Source of the DNA: Thalassobacillus sp043497085
GTDB taxonomy: Bacteria > Bacillota > Bacilli > Bacillales > Halobacillaceae
DNA: 64,000 nt
Direction: 5' to 3' (one strand)
Assembly (NCBI GenBank): GCA_043497085.1
Contig: JBIEKI010000009.1
The number at the start of each line of letters is the position of its first letter. The first letter of the stretch is position 1. Of this stretch, positions 1-9,800 are shown one piece after another. The notes under the pieces were generated by a model that did not search any database, was not told the origin of the DNA, and saw only the letters and a program-made list of their open reading frames with translations. The position numbers and the translations under genes were made by a program.

Positions 1-30
1 GCCCGATGGGGACAGGATCTTTTTTTGCAA

Positions 31-846
31 TCATCGATCCCGTGATTGTAGTAGAAATAAAAATGCAATTAGCGATGAAGGGATATGGTCCCGTTTTTTC
101 CACTCGACTAAGTAACCGGGCATCCGTTCAAAACGATCGACTGCTTCTGTCGGAATTGCTCCACGTTTGATGATTGCCCACGTTGTGCCTTCTTGGTCCT
201 TGATCGTGAAATGGCCGATGACGGCATCGCCTTCTGCGCGCCAGCGCCACTGGTCGGATTCAATGTATTGGGTGATCTGCTTGCCCTTGATTTTCGTATC
301 TTTCGTATAGGCAACATAGTTTCCTTTTCTGTCCTGCACATAGCCCCGCCAGGAGAATCCGCCTTTCTTTTCCACCCTGTATAAGAGGTTTCCTTCTTTA
401 TTTTTCAAAATGAAATCAGCGGATCGCACGGAATCAAATGACAAAGTAGCTGTTACCCCCATCATAATCTTTTGTTTGAAGCCGACCTCTTCCTGTATCT
501 CCCCGTACAGTTCGCCATCCATTGCAAAAAGACCAGCCTGGTAGGATTTCAGCGGTTTTTGGCCAAGATACATCCGGGCAGGGACTCTTTCAAGCGTGTC
601 CTCTGTGTCATCTTCCGTTAAATCATCCTCTGTCTGCCTCGCTTTTTGTAAATCGAGATAGCCGGTACGAAGCAGACCGAGGCCGCTTATGGTAAAAACC
701 GCGCTATAAATGAGAGAAAGTATGAAACCGCTTGGGTTTAATGTAAGGAAACCGATGATGAAAATGAGTGCGATAAAGGATAAAGCTACGCCTGTGAGCA
801 ATTGACGCCGTGCGTCCTGGTAAATGAGTTCTTTCACATGAGTCAT
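31..846 (-). CDS. Membrane-anchored protein of unknown function
   Basis: A 271-residue protein with two hydrophobic segments near the N-terminus (about residues 15-60), an acidic linker (about 70-88), and a C-terminal soluble region rich in beta-strand-like alternation and Trp/Gly. The soluble part (FAMDGELYG..., ILKNKEGNLLYRVEKKGG, WAIIKRG) resembles the tubby/LURP-one-like folds often found in small Bacillus proteins, but no catalytic motif is visible. The start is supported by AAGGAGG about 9 bases upstream of ATG. It is monocistronic as far as the window shows. The function is unknown and the fold comparison is only inference. Confidence 0.75.
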   Translation of the reverse strand: MTHVKELIYQDARRQLLTGVALSFIALIFIIGFLTLNPSGFILSLIYSAVFTISGLGLLRTGYLDLQKARQTEDDLTEDDTEDTLERVPARMYLGQKPLKSYQAGLFAMDGELYGEIQEEVGFKQKIMMGVTATLSFDSVRSADFILKNKEGNLLYRVEKKGGFSWRGYVQDRKGNYVAYTKDTKIKGKQITQYIESDQWRWRAEGDAVIGHFTIKDQEGTTWAIIKRGAIPTEAVDRFERMPGYLVEWKKRDHIPSSLIAFLFLLQSRDR

Positions 847-989
847 TTAAACAACCTCCTTACCTAAACTACGGGTATAGTTGGAAAAAGTTTCACTTTA
901 CTTGGGTGAAAATGGATGTTTTGTTTTAAGTGAGTCAGCTCTGTTAAAGCTTATGAAAACAAAGGAGTGATACATAGGAAAAATGTGAA

Positions 990-1020
990 AAACAAAAGGC
1001 CGAATGGAGGCGCCATTCGG
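990..1020 (-). terminator. Intrinsic terminator of the 1127-1588 gene
   Basis: CCGAATGG (1000-1007) and CCATTCGG (1013-1020) form a perfect 8-bp stem with a 5-base loop. Read on the minus strand it is followed by CCTTTTGTTTTT. It lies about 105 bases past the stop of the minus-strand membrane gene. Confidence 0.65.
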
Positions 1021-1126
1021 ACAATGGAAGGACTATTATAAATGAGTGCCATGATTGGGGCAGTCACCGTACCGTGCAAAAAATTGAGAGGAATGCATGT
1101 AATAATTGAAGAATTAGTGTGGTGGA

Positions 1127-1588
1127 TTATGGGAAAACGTTGAGCTTTATTAATAATTTTGAAATAGCCCCGATGGCCAGAAAGCCGCCAACATACATAA
1201 GGATAGTGTAAATAAAACTCCATTCCTGCCCATAAGATAGTGTTCCCTGGAGGAGGGCTAATCCTTCTAAGGTAGTCATCCCTCCGATAAACAAGCTGTA
1301 TACCAAAATAGGGTGCTTCCTTTTGTAGACAAGCATATAGGTAAACCAGGCCCCGGCAATAGTGAAGATGCCCAGGTCTAAGAACAAGGAATCCAACAAT
1401 ACAATCACGGGCATATGATTCACTTTCCATAACCCTAGATGTATCCCTGCCTGGTTTAGAACGACAGCAATTAAAGCGGTAATGGGAGCTGTTGTGTAGA
1501 AAATCTTCGGTGCCTTCTTATATAAATAGACCCCTGTTATCCATGGAATTATAAAACCTGCAATTAGTATAAATACCACTGCCACCAC
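1127..1588 (-). CDS. Small polytopic membrane protein (CBO0543-like)
   Basis: A 153-residue protein made almost entirely of hydrophobic segments, about five membrane helices. Its length and pattern fit the CBO0543-type family of small Firmicute membrane proteins, which has no known function. No polar active-site motif is seen. The start is uncertain: AGGTGG overlaps the first GTG at 1588, and a GTG at 1579 has better spacing, which would shorten the protein by three residues. A large overlapping minus-strand frame (951-1430) covers most of it but lacks a coherent membrane pattern and was judged a shadow. Confidence 0.7.
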   Translation of the reverse strand: MVAVVFILIAGFIIPWITGVYLYKKAPKIFYTTAPITALIAVVLNQAGIHLGLWKVNHMPVIVLLDSLFLDLGIFTIAGAWFTYMLVYKRKHPILVYSLFIGGMTTLEGLALLQGTLSYGQEWSFIYTILMYVGGFLAIGAISKLLIKLNVFP

Positions 1589-1915
1589 CTCAAGTTATTT
1601 TTTGATTTACTGATATTTTTATACATTCATCTATCAGGTTTTACTAGCTGGGAGAAAAGAAGTTTTAAGTATTGTTCAGTACGTGTAAGATATCGTGGTT
1701 ATATCGTGGTTTCATAGAAGGAATGGATATTAGAAATCGTTTTGCTGCCATGAAGGTAAGAGAGGGAGGGGCTTGAGTTGGGGTGGAACTTTTATAAAAG
1801 GCGATTGACATGGAAGATGAACTACTGGAAGACATATATTAGCGCCTGACCCCCACTTTAGAAGAGTGGGGATAGGCACCGTTCATATCAGTCATAACAT
1901 AATAGACATTGAAGG
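1589..1915. other. Intergenic stretch with one hairpin
   Basis: No coding frame with a convincing ribosome site was found in these 327 bases. The only structure is a hairpin at about 1842-1879, in which GCCTGACCCCCACT pairs imperfectly with AGTGGGGATAGGC. It is related in sequence to the terminator-like repeat family seen at 16186, 37911, 40131 and 41131. Confidence 0.6.
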
Positions 1916-2332
1916 TTAATCGTAAATGACTGCTTTTCCTTGTTCACGTAACTTTTTTAAAGAGGTAAGCATATGATTTATTACTTCATCCGAATGTCTT
2001 TCCCACGTCTTTAATTCGGCTACTATTTTCAAAGGCGATTTAGACCGGTAAGAACGTGTGGGATTTCCAGGGAACTTTTTGTCAGTAACGTTCGGATCAT
2101 TTTCAAATTCACCTAGGGGTTCTACAATATAAATTCTTTCTTTTGAATTAGACTTTGCTAATTCAGCACCCCATTTAGCAGCCTCTAATGTTGCGGTGAA
2201 ATATATATAGTTTGATTTTTTGTCCTGGTAGTTGGATAAGTATTGCGGTTTCAACAGATCTCCAATATTCAGTGCTGCCTTCGTACCATGAAAGAATGGG
2301 CCTTTATCTAAGACATCTTTTTTGTCATTCAT
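1916..2332 (-). CDS. arr: NAD(+)--rifampin ADP-ribosyltransferase
   Basis: A cytoplasmic enzyme that transfers ADP-ribose from NAD to the C23 hydroxyl of rifamycins and so inactivates them. The 138 residues match the whole Arr family length. Family landmarks are FFHGTKA (His15), NYIYFTATLEAAKWGAELA (Tyr44), IYIVEPLGEFENDPNVTDK (Asp79) and FPGNPTRSYRS. The His/Tyr/Asp set corresponds to the catalytic H19/Y49/D84 of mycobacterial Arr. The start follows AGAGGTG. It stands alone between a membrane gene and an RDD gene, with no mobile element nearby, so it looks like a chromosomal Bacillaceae copy and not a recent resistance import. Confidence 0.93.
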   Translation of the reverse strand: MNDKKDVLDKGPFFHGTKAALNIGDLLKPQYLSNYQDKKSNYIYFTATLEAAKWGAELAKSNSKERIYIVEPLGEFENDPNVTDKKFPGNPTRSYRSKSPLKIVAELKTWERHSDEVINHMLTSLKKLREQGKAVIYD

Positions 2333-2478
2333 ACCGATACACCTCTTATTTTTAGATTTGTGTATTACAGTATAGGACAGGAACGATAGAAAGAGTAGTC
2401 TACAAATACTTTATAATTAGGAGTATAATGGAAGTAGAAAGCCTGGATTTGAACAAAAATACTTTTTATACTTAAAAT

Positions 2479-2910
2479 TCAAGCCTGCTCACTTTTTTCT
2501 GGTGGGTCATAAGTGACATAGGTACCTCCGATGAAATCATGGATGGCTCGTTTATCTTCTCTTAATCCGACCATAAATGCACTGACAATAAGCCCGATTC
2601 CTAAAGTAAATGCATATACAAATGCACTTACCAATTCTCTCAGCAGCATATTCCCTATCCCTACATTTTCTCCATTCTTCTTCACGATACGCACTCCTGT
2701 CAGGCGTTTACCGACGGTGTATCCATACCAGAAGATAGGCAGGAGGAGGACATACAATAGCCCGATTCCATCTGTCGGGTCATAGTCCTCACCTAAAAAT
2801 TCTCCAGACAGGGTTAGAGTAATGAGTCCTGTCACCACACTCATTAAAATACTATCGATGATTCTCGCCCCTAACCTGTTCCAAAACCCTGCTGGATTAG
2901 ATATTTCCAT
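2479..2910 (-). CDS. RDD family membrane protein
   Basis: A 143-residue integral membrane protein. The N-terminus reads FWNRLGARIIDSIL, the RDD-type Arg-x-x-Asp signature, followed by hydrophobic segments at about 17-40, 50-68 and 95-118. GKRLTGVRIVKKNG and the C-terminal RAIHDFIGGTYV are typical of the family, in which the loop between helices 2 and 3 carries 'GK...LTG..V'. Some RDD members are linked to Na+/H+ exchange in halophilic bacilli, but the family function is mostly open. A GGGGGATCACGG leader precedes the ATG. Confidence 0.88.
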   Translation of the reverse strand: MEISNPAGFWNRLGARIIDSILMSVVTGLITLTLSGEFLGEDYDPTDGIGLLYVLLLPIFWYGYTVGKRLTGVRIVKKNGENVGIGNMLLRELVSAFVYAFTLGIGLIVSAFMVGLREDKRAIHDFIGGTYVTYDPPEKSEQA

Positions 2911-3133
2911 CCGTGATCCCCCTTACAATTTTCTCTTTTCACTTTATCGTATCATATCTATTTTCTATGAAGCTTTTATATGCATATGATTCGTTTGCAA
3001 TCCGATATAAGTGAAGGAAACTTCAAATCAGAATAAATAATTCATAAATCTGTCTTGGTTTGTATAGGTATGCTAGCGATAATAAGTGGAATGATCTTAA
3101 GTATTTTATAATAAAAGTAGCACAGAGGAGGGG

Positions 3134-3658
3134 ATGGAATTGTTACCGTCTTTTGAAACAGAGCGGTTGTTCTTGCGGGAGCGAACGCTGGAAGATATGG
3201 ATGACTGCATTGAAATGGATCTTGATATCGAGGTAGTAAAATACATACCGGAGATAGCGGAGCTTATTAATGGAGGATATTATAATCAGCACAGAGCTTT
3301 TGTCAGAAAGCGTATGGAAACGGTGTATCCTCCTGGGATGGGGTACTGGGTAATTGAATCAAAAGAAAATCCTGCAGAATTTTTGGGCTGGGTACTATTG
3401 ATTCCAATAGACAATCGTGGCCCGGAGATTGAAATTGGGTGGAGGCTAAAACGGAAATATTGGGGGAAGGGCTATGCTACGGAGGCAGCACGGGTGATTT
3501 TACAACATGCTTTTGATACGCCGGGCCTGGAAAAAATAGTGGCGGATATCCATTACATGAATCATGGATCCATCAGGGTTGCTGAGAAACTTGGTCTCAA
3601 AGCGATCGGTACAGATGACGATACTAATTATAGAAGATACTGCATATATAAAAGTTAA
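3134..3658 (+). CDS. GNAT N-acetyltransferase, RimJ/RimL type
   Basis: A 174-residue acetyl-CoA-dependent acetyltransferase. It opens with LPSFETERLFLRERTLEDMD, the usual RimJ/RimL-like start, then has EIGWRLKRKYWGKGYATEAARVIL, the acetyl-CoA pyrophosphate loop (R/Q-x-x-G-x-G/A), and ends with NHGSIRVAEKLGLKAIG, the helix-strand of motif B. The acceptor cannot be told from sequence. GAGGAGGGG lies only about 2 bases from the ATG at 3134. A TTG at 3140 has better spacing and may be the real start. Confidence 0.88.
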   Translation: MELLPSFETERLFLRERTLEDMDDCIEMDLDIEVVKYIPEIAELINGGYYNQHRAFVRKRMETVYPPGMGYWVIESKENPAEFLGWVLLIPIDNRGPEIEIGWRLKRKYWGKGYATEAARVILQHAFDTPGLEKIVADIHYMNHGSIRVAEKLGLKAIGTDDDTNYRRYCIYKS

Positions 3659-3724
3659 TTCAAATCAATAAAGGGTTTTTCCGTTATATTGAGGTTTATG
3701 GTGAAGTGAGGAATAGGATGGGAG

Positions 3725-5086
3725 TTGTCGTGGTTGAAACGGAGAGAAAAGGCTGTTGTTATTGGTGGAGGTATTTCTGGAAAATTGGCTGCACGTGTGC
3801 TGGCTGATTCTTTTCAGGAGGTCATTATTTTAGAACGTGATTCAGAAGCCCATGGGCCTCTTCCGAGGAAAGGAGCGCCCCAAGGCGAGCATATCCATGC
3901 GCTGCTTTTTGCTGGTGCGAATGGTCTTGAAGAACTGTTTCCTGGTATTACGGAGAGGTTTAACAGAAGCGGGGCTGTTAAAATCAATGCAACCCAGGAT
4001 GTTGCCTGGTTTCACCATGGCGTTTGGAAACTACGGTTTAACGGAGACTACACAACTATTCTTCAGACACGCCCGCATCTGGAGTGGCATATCGAACAAT
4101 ATGTGAAAAGCATCCCAAACATAAGCATTAAGTACAGCCAAAGGGTTCGTGACTTTTTCTATAATGAAGAAGAAAATCAAATTACCGGAGTCGAAATTGC
4201 TGATGGCGACACGATAAAAACCATTCATGCAGATCTCGTGGTAGATGCCAGTGGCGTGAGTAGTATTTCCTCCAGGTGGCTTACCAAACGAGAAGTACAT
4301 ATACCCGTGGAGAAGGTTAAAATTGACTTGAGTTATTTTACAAAGACCCTTGAACTCCCTGACAACCCAGACAGGGACTGGTCGATTAAGCTTGTGTATC
4401 CAACGCCTCCGTTAGAAAAAATCGGCGGTGGCATTTCGAGGGTAGAGGGGAATCGTTATTTAGTCACTTTCATGGGATATCATAACGAAATAAACGAAAA
4501 AGAAGTACTAAAGAGTGATGATAGCTTTATAGAAATCGCCAGAAAATTGCCGAAACTGGATCTCTATCACGAACTGAAGGATGCCACTGCTTTATCCAAA
4601 ACTGCTACCTTCCGTGTACCGAATATTACTTGGAGAAGAATAGATAAGGTGAAGCAGCTGCCAACGGGGCTTTTGATGATTGGTGACACGGTATGCAGGA
4701 TTGATCCTTTTTTTGGCCAGGGGATGAGTATTGCAGTCCTGGAAGCACTGGCATTAAAAAAATTGCTTACCAGCGACAATAGGTCCACGCAAAATATAAT
4801 AGACAGGTTTCATCAAGAGGCCGGGAAAATCATTTCTCCTATTTGGAATATGGTAATCACAGAAGATTTTCGCTACCCCGATACGATTGGAAAGAAACCC
4901 GTAGGCCTTGCTATTCAGCAATGGTATGCGAAAAACATTTTTCTTTTATCATCGGAAAACAAAGATGTCTATCAGTCTTTTATACGTGTAATGCATCTGC
5001 TTGGCCCAACTTCTACTTTGATGCGTCCGGGAGTTGTAAAAAGTATGTTGAAGCGAACATTTTCAAATAATCGTAAAATACGTTAG
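3725..5086 (+). CDS. FAD-dependent oxidoreductase (aromatic hydroxylase-like)
   Basis: A 453-residue flavoprotein. The N-terminal dinucleotide site is VVIGGGISGKLAARVL, followed by acidic E38 of the ribose-binding strand. PQGEHIHALLFAGANGLEELFPGI matches a group of FAD monooxygenases related to squalene/p-hydroxybenzoate hydroxylases. LMIGDTVCRIDPFFGQGMSIAVLEALAL (about 320-347) is the second FAD-contact motif. The substrate is unknown and no pathway partners are adjacent. The start is unusual: GGGAG touches the TTG at 3725, whereas the TTG at 3734 sits 9 bases after it and is the likelier start. A hairpin terminator follows at 5202-5240. Confidence 0.85.
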   Translation: MSWLKRREKAVVIGGGISGKLAARVLADSFQEVIILERDSEAHGPLPRKGAPQGEHIHALLFAGANGLEELFPGITERFNRSGAVKINATQDVAWFHHGVWKLRFNGDYTTILQTRPHLEWHIEQYVKSIPNISIKYSQRVRDFFYNEEENQITGVEIADGDTIKTIHADLVVDASGVSSISSRWLTKREVHIPVEKVKIDLSYFTKTLELPDNPDRDWSIKLVYPTPPLEKIGGGISRVEGNRYLVTFMGYHNEINEKEVLKSDDSFIEIARKLPKLDLYHELKDATALSKTATFRVPNITWRRIDKVKQLPTGLLMIGDTVCRIDPFFGQGMSIAVLEALALKKLLTSDNRSTQNIIDRFHQEAGKIISPIWNMVITEDFRYPDTIGKKPVGLAIQQWYAKNIFLLSSENKDVYQSFIRVMHLLGPTSTLMRPGVVKSMLKRTFSNNRKIR

Positions 5087-5201
5087 GTCGGAACATCGTT
5101 GCGTGAGGACAGGAGGTAAGTGCGTTAGGCAAGAAGTTTCTCGTTCGTTCCACGCTGGCTAACCATTTATGTGACAGGCGGCTTTTGCCTTTGTTTTTTA
5201 A

Positions 5202-5240
5202 AAAGGCTGGTCCGTTGAAAAATACGGTCCTCGCCTTTTC
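5202..5240. terminator. Bidirectional intrinsic terminator
   Basis: AAAAGGC-t-GGTCCGT pairs with ACGGTCC-tc-GCCTTTT around a short A-rich loop. It is placed between two converging genes, the FAD oxidoreductase (+) and the nucleoside hydrolase (-), and has U/A runs on both sides. Confidence 0.75.
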
Positions 5241-5250
5241 TGAAGGATAA

Positions 5251-6195
5251 TTAAAAGGTTTCTCCTGTCATAACACTCATAAAATTTTTGAAGAACAGGG
5301 AATAATCGAATTGAAATGCAATATCATGGAGTTTGGCTGTTTCTTCAAATTCAATATAAGGTCGAATGTCAGCAATACTTTGTCCTCTCAGTATTCCAGT
5401 AGCGCTGGTATCAATATGAACTGGCAACTGTCGATAATTAAACATTTCAGGATGTAGAGGAGCCATCATGGTGAGTGCATCGTGTACAGGACTACCTTTG
5501 ATATCGGGGTTCCTTCCTTTATAAAAATCATAATAAAAGTCCAATAGTTTTTTAACGATTTTAGCTTTTCCTTTTGCCCCGATGTAGTCAGCCATTTCAG
5601 GTGTGACAATGGCGTGATCTGTCACATTCAACGGGATAATCTTGAGGTTTTCGGCGTAAGTGAGCACAATTTTAACTGCAACGGGGTCAGCATGGAAGTT
5701 AGCTTCTGATACAGCCGTAACATTACCAGGAACCCAGAAGGCCCCTCCCATGATATAGTATTCTTTCACTTCTTTCATGAGTGATTGATATAAAATGAAC
5801 ATCGTTGCGAGTGCTGTGAGCCTGCCAATGTTTATGATAATCAATTCGTCTCGATGTGTATCAATGATATCTACTATTTCAAAGAAATTCTCGATTACTC
5901 CTTCATATTTACCCGGTGTAATTGGCCCCAATCCATACTCGCCGTGAATTTCCGGATAAAAGGCAGGTGTCTCTCCGGTCATAGGGGCTTCGGCTCCTCC
6001 AATGATCGGAACGTCCTTTGCTACATCAAAAAGATCAAACAAGTAATGAACGTTTCCGACAGCAACATCTCGTGGGACATTTCCATAATCGGCAACAATC
6101 CCCACCAATTCAATGTCATCATTTAAATATGCATAAATAAGGGCAATCGCATCATCCACCCCTATGTCTCCGAAAACCAGGGCCTTCTTAACCAT
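5251..6195 (-). CDS. Inosine-uridine preferring nucleoside hydrolase
   Basis: A 314-residue Ca2+-dependent N-ribohydrolase that cleaves ribonucleosides to base and ribose. The N-terminal metal site is KKALVFGDIGVDDAIAL: the three Asp that match D10, D14 and D15 of the family are kept, but the first Asp of the usual DTDPGIDD is replaced by Phe. NVTDHAIVTPEM and GSPVHDALTM (the last Asp/His pair) support the assignment. An upstream in-frame extension to 6318 exists, but AGGAG lies 9 bases before the ATG at 6195, so that start is used. The substrate range is uncertain. Confidence 0.9.
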   Translation of the reverse strand: MVKKALVFGDIGVDDAIALIYAYLNDDIELVGIVADYGNVPRDVAVGNVHYLFDLFDVAKDVPIIGGAEAPMTGETPAFYPEIHGEYGLGPITPGKYEGVIENFFEIVDIIDTHRDELIIINIGRLTALATMFILYQSLMKEVKEYYIMGGAFWVPGNVTAVSEANFHADPVAVKIVLTYAENLKIIPLNVTDHAIVTPEMADYIGAKGKAKIVKKLLDFYYDFYKGRNPDIKGSPVHDALTMMAPLHPEMFNYRQLPVHIDTSATGILRGQSIADIRPYIEFEETAKLHDIAFQFDYSLFFKNFMSVMTGETF

Positions 6196-6480
6196 ACTAT
6201 TCACTCCTAGACCGCTATTCGTATCGTTATAATAGTTGATGTAATAATTGGGGAAATGTGCCTGTATAAATGTTCCTAGAGTTTCTACAACAAAATAAGG
6301 TGGATAAAGGGCGTGCACACATAAGTGTTAAGACGCCACTGCAAACCTCATGAGAAAATAGGTTGAGTATTTGATGGGGTTTTGAAATAATTGGAATTAA
6401 GTGATTAGGAAGATAATGTCTTACAAACACCTTCTTATCATAGATTACGATATTATGGTAAATATTAGCATTACATATAA

Positions 6481-6837
6481 ATGTTTAATCCCGATGATTA
6501 CAGATTAGAAGTTTTATGCAAGAAGCGGTCGTTGTATGGAAAGATAGGGGGAGGAAGGTTGAGGAAGCAGAAAACAGGAATCTTATTAGGTTTCATATCC
6601 ATGTTACCTGTAATTATTAGTGTCAAAGTTTTCTATATTTTAAGAGGGCCTGATGTAAATTTGCACGTTATCATTACAGTCTACAGTATTCTTTCGGTGG
6701 CTGGTATTTTACTGGCGATACTCTCCTGGTTGATGGCTAAGCGTTGGTTATTGCTATTGATCAGCCTTGTCGGGAATGGGTTTGTGCTGGTCGTTGCCTA
6801 TTTCCTGCAGCTGGCGATGGGGATTGGAGGCCCGTAA
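6481..6837 (+). CDS. Small membrane protein, unknown
   Basis: Up to 118 residues with three predicted membrane helices (about residues 32-52, 60-80 and 87-108). No known family is recognised. The ATG at 6481 has no clear ribosome site. A TTG at 6559 follows GGGGGAGG at good distance and would give a 92-residue protein that begins just before the first helix, which is probably the true form. The gene ends 45 bases before the large membrane protein at 6883, so the two may be co-transcribed. The sequence just upstream (6381-6399) is identical over 19 bases to 63483-63501 in the repeat array. Confidence 0.65.
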   Translation: MFNPDDYRLEVLCKKRSLYGKIGGGRLRKQKTGILLGFISMLPVIISVKVFYILRGPDVNLHVIITVYSILSVAGILLAILSWLMAKRWLLLLISLVGNGFVLVVAYFLQLAMGIGGP

Positions 6838-6882
6838 AGAGCTGACTTCCGATATAGGGGAGCAGGAGGAAGGGGGAGGAGT

Positions 6883-9800
6883 ATGGCTTTTTTACCAGAA
6901 GATGAGAAACTGACCATATTTAATGATCGGCTTTTTCAATTATGGAAGAATGGATATTTGAGTGATGAAGCATATGAGGACGCCATAAAAGCGAACGAGT
7001 CCTACATACACGACATGGAGCTGGCTGCAAATCAGCCGGAAGAAGCTGAATCTGACCCGGTGCAGATGACAGAACCTGAGCCTGTGAAGCCAGTGAAACA
7101 GAAAAAAGTGAAATCGGCTGAAGAAATACGGGAACGGAACATCACCTGGTCGTTAATCCTCGGGGTTTCGCTTTTACTCATTACTGGTCTGATCGTTGCG
7201 ACGAGCCAGTGGAATCAAATGGAGGCTGGCATGAAAGTTGCTTCAATCGCATTTGTTTCCTTGTTTTTCTTCGGGTTAAGTTATTTCACCGGTCATATCC
7301 TGAAAATCAGGAAGACGGCTTTTGCTTTTCTGACATTGGGGAGTTTGCTGATTCCCATCGGGATTGTGGCCATCGGCTTTTTTGAACTGTTAGGCAGCTA
7401 TTTGTCTTTGTTTGGAGAGGGAAGGTACCTGCTTGGTGTGATGGGAACGCTCCTTCCACTGCCGTTATATATCAGGCACGCCTTCGTACATCAATCCCGG
7501 TTATATGTATGGATTACCCTTGTGTTTGCTTCGCTTTCTGTTGGTTTTGCGCTAGGGGCGCTGCCGCTGTCGGTTGACGAGTTTTATTTGCTATTGATGC
7601 TCTATAACGCTGTACTGCTGATCGTTTATGTGCGTGCTAAGACATGGAACCTTTTTATAAAAGAGTTACCACTATACGCTCAGCTGAACCTTGTGCTATC
7701 GACACTGCTCATGTTGTTTTTCTTTGAAAGTGAATTTTTTTATAGTTTCAATCTATTACTGACAGCAAGCATCTATATGGCGATGGTGTTCGTCTATAAA
7801 ACGAAAGCGTACCAGTTCGTCTTTTCAGTTATGATTGTCTATGCCATCTATCAGCTGGTCGAGCATACCCCATTGCAGTCGGTCGATGTGACGATTTATG
7901 CGTTAGCCGGTCTGCTTTACTTAGGATTCGCCTATGCCTTTAAGGACAATGAATTTGTAGAAAAAGTGTTCCGTTACACGAGCGGGGTTGTTTCGCTGTG
8001 TGCTTTTATTTATATAAGTTATCAAGGCATTACACTAAAGGGAGAAGAAGGCTCTGTGGTGCTGCTGGTGGCATATTTGATTATCACCGCCAATTATCTT
8101 CTTTTGGCAAATGTGATCAGCCATGTGGCATTCCGCTATTTGACGCCGATTTTCTTTTTTATCAGCTTATGGAACCTTTGGGAGTTGGGCCATGTCGCTC
8201 CGTTGTTCCTCTTTATGTTCCTTGGAGCTTCCATTGTGTTTGTTTATGTCGGATTGTGGACAAAAATTAGCTGGCTGCAGCCGGTGCAGGAAAGCACCTT
8301 GTACACGTCGCTGATCGTTTTAGCGGGATCGATCGGCTATGCCATGTACGACATGCTATTTGGATATGTTTCCTTCATGTTCCTCCTGGTCAGTCTGCTT
8401 GCTTATCTGGTGAAAAAGAAACCCGTGCGTACTGAAATCCGGGAAACAGCTATATGGAGCCAGCCTTCCGCTTCCATGGTAGCTGCAGCCATGGTGTATG
8501 AACCGCTTGTACGCTGGTTTCCATCCTATGAGACGGGGTTATCCTTTCCGTTTCATATCGCAGCGGCATCTGTCCTGCACGTGATTGTTTTTGTGGGGTG
8601 GTACAAATGGAAGGAAAAGGAATTGGCAGCTGCGACTTTTTATATTTCCCAGGGTGCTTATGTCTTGTCGATGATCATGTTATGGAATAATCCCCTGGTT
8701 GATGCCGCTGTTGTCAGGCCGCTGATTCTTTTAACCGGTATTGGCATGATGTTTGGACTTGTGCATTTTTCTAAACAGTCCTATTTATGGGGTGCAGTGG
8801 CACTAGTCACCCTTGCCTTTTACGTATCTCTTTTAGAAACTTTTTCAATCGGATCGTTCGAGGCTTTCCTTATTTATATGCTATTTGCTCCCGTGCTGTT
8901 GGTCGCGATAGGGGAGGCAGGACAAAAAAGGTGGGCGTCGAGCAAGCCGTATTTTTATGGGCTGGGACATATCATCCAGCCATTGATCATCGTTCTGTTT
9001 CTGTTGGATCAAATCGGAAGAACGAGTGTCCATCCCTTGTTCCTGCTTTTGCCGCTGGGGTTATATATCTATAGCTCGTTACAGGCAAAACGGGAGTGGG
9101 AATTGAAACTGATGCTTTTCGCGGCACTTACAACGCAGTTCCTGGTCGTTTTGACGCTGCCTGATTATTATGGCTGGTGGTCAACCATGCCGTATGTATA
9201 TGCCTTTTTGATCACAAGCATTCTGATGGCTGGTATCTGGATGCTCGTGTCAGAAACCTGGAAAGAAAGAATCGAATGGTACTGGATTCCTTTTTCGATA
9301 TTCGGCTTATTCCTTTTTACCAGTCGTTCAGAGACATGGGCAGGGTTTGAATGGCTGGTCGCACTTGGCTATGCTATTCTGATTCTCTTCTACTTACACC
9401 GGAGAGGGTGGTCACTTGTACGATTTGCACCATTATTACTGACGATCGTTTTGTGGGAAAATGTCATCATTGACTGGGACCTGACTGGTATTGTGGCTGT
9501 CATAGCCGGCTGTATCGGGATTTTACTAATTGCAGGCCGGTTTTTCCATTCCTATTTGATTGGCCCGAACTATGAGGTGGATGCGTACTCATGGACAGCA
9601 CTTGTGTATATCGCTTATTTGAATGTCATGACGATGAGCGATGAAAATGTCTGGATACGTATCATCCCTGTCCTCCTTTTGGCCGTGTGGTTCCTCCTCC
9701 TTGCTAAAAAGTGGACGGAAGTCCTGCTCGAAAAAGGCTTTGTCACGGCTGGGTTTTTAAGCCTTTATGCCAGCTATCTCCTTGTATCAGTCGATTATCA

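Noticed and set aside
951..1430. A 159-codon minus-strand frame overlapping the small membrane protein
   Set aside because: Cys/Tyr-rich, no family resemblance, no ribosome site, and the overlapping frame shows a coherent membrane pattern.
6196..6318. N-terminal extension of the nucleoside hydrolase
   Set aside because: No homologous sequence pattern; AGGAG 9 bases before 6195 gives the normal family start.
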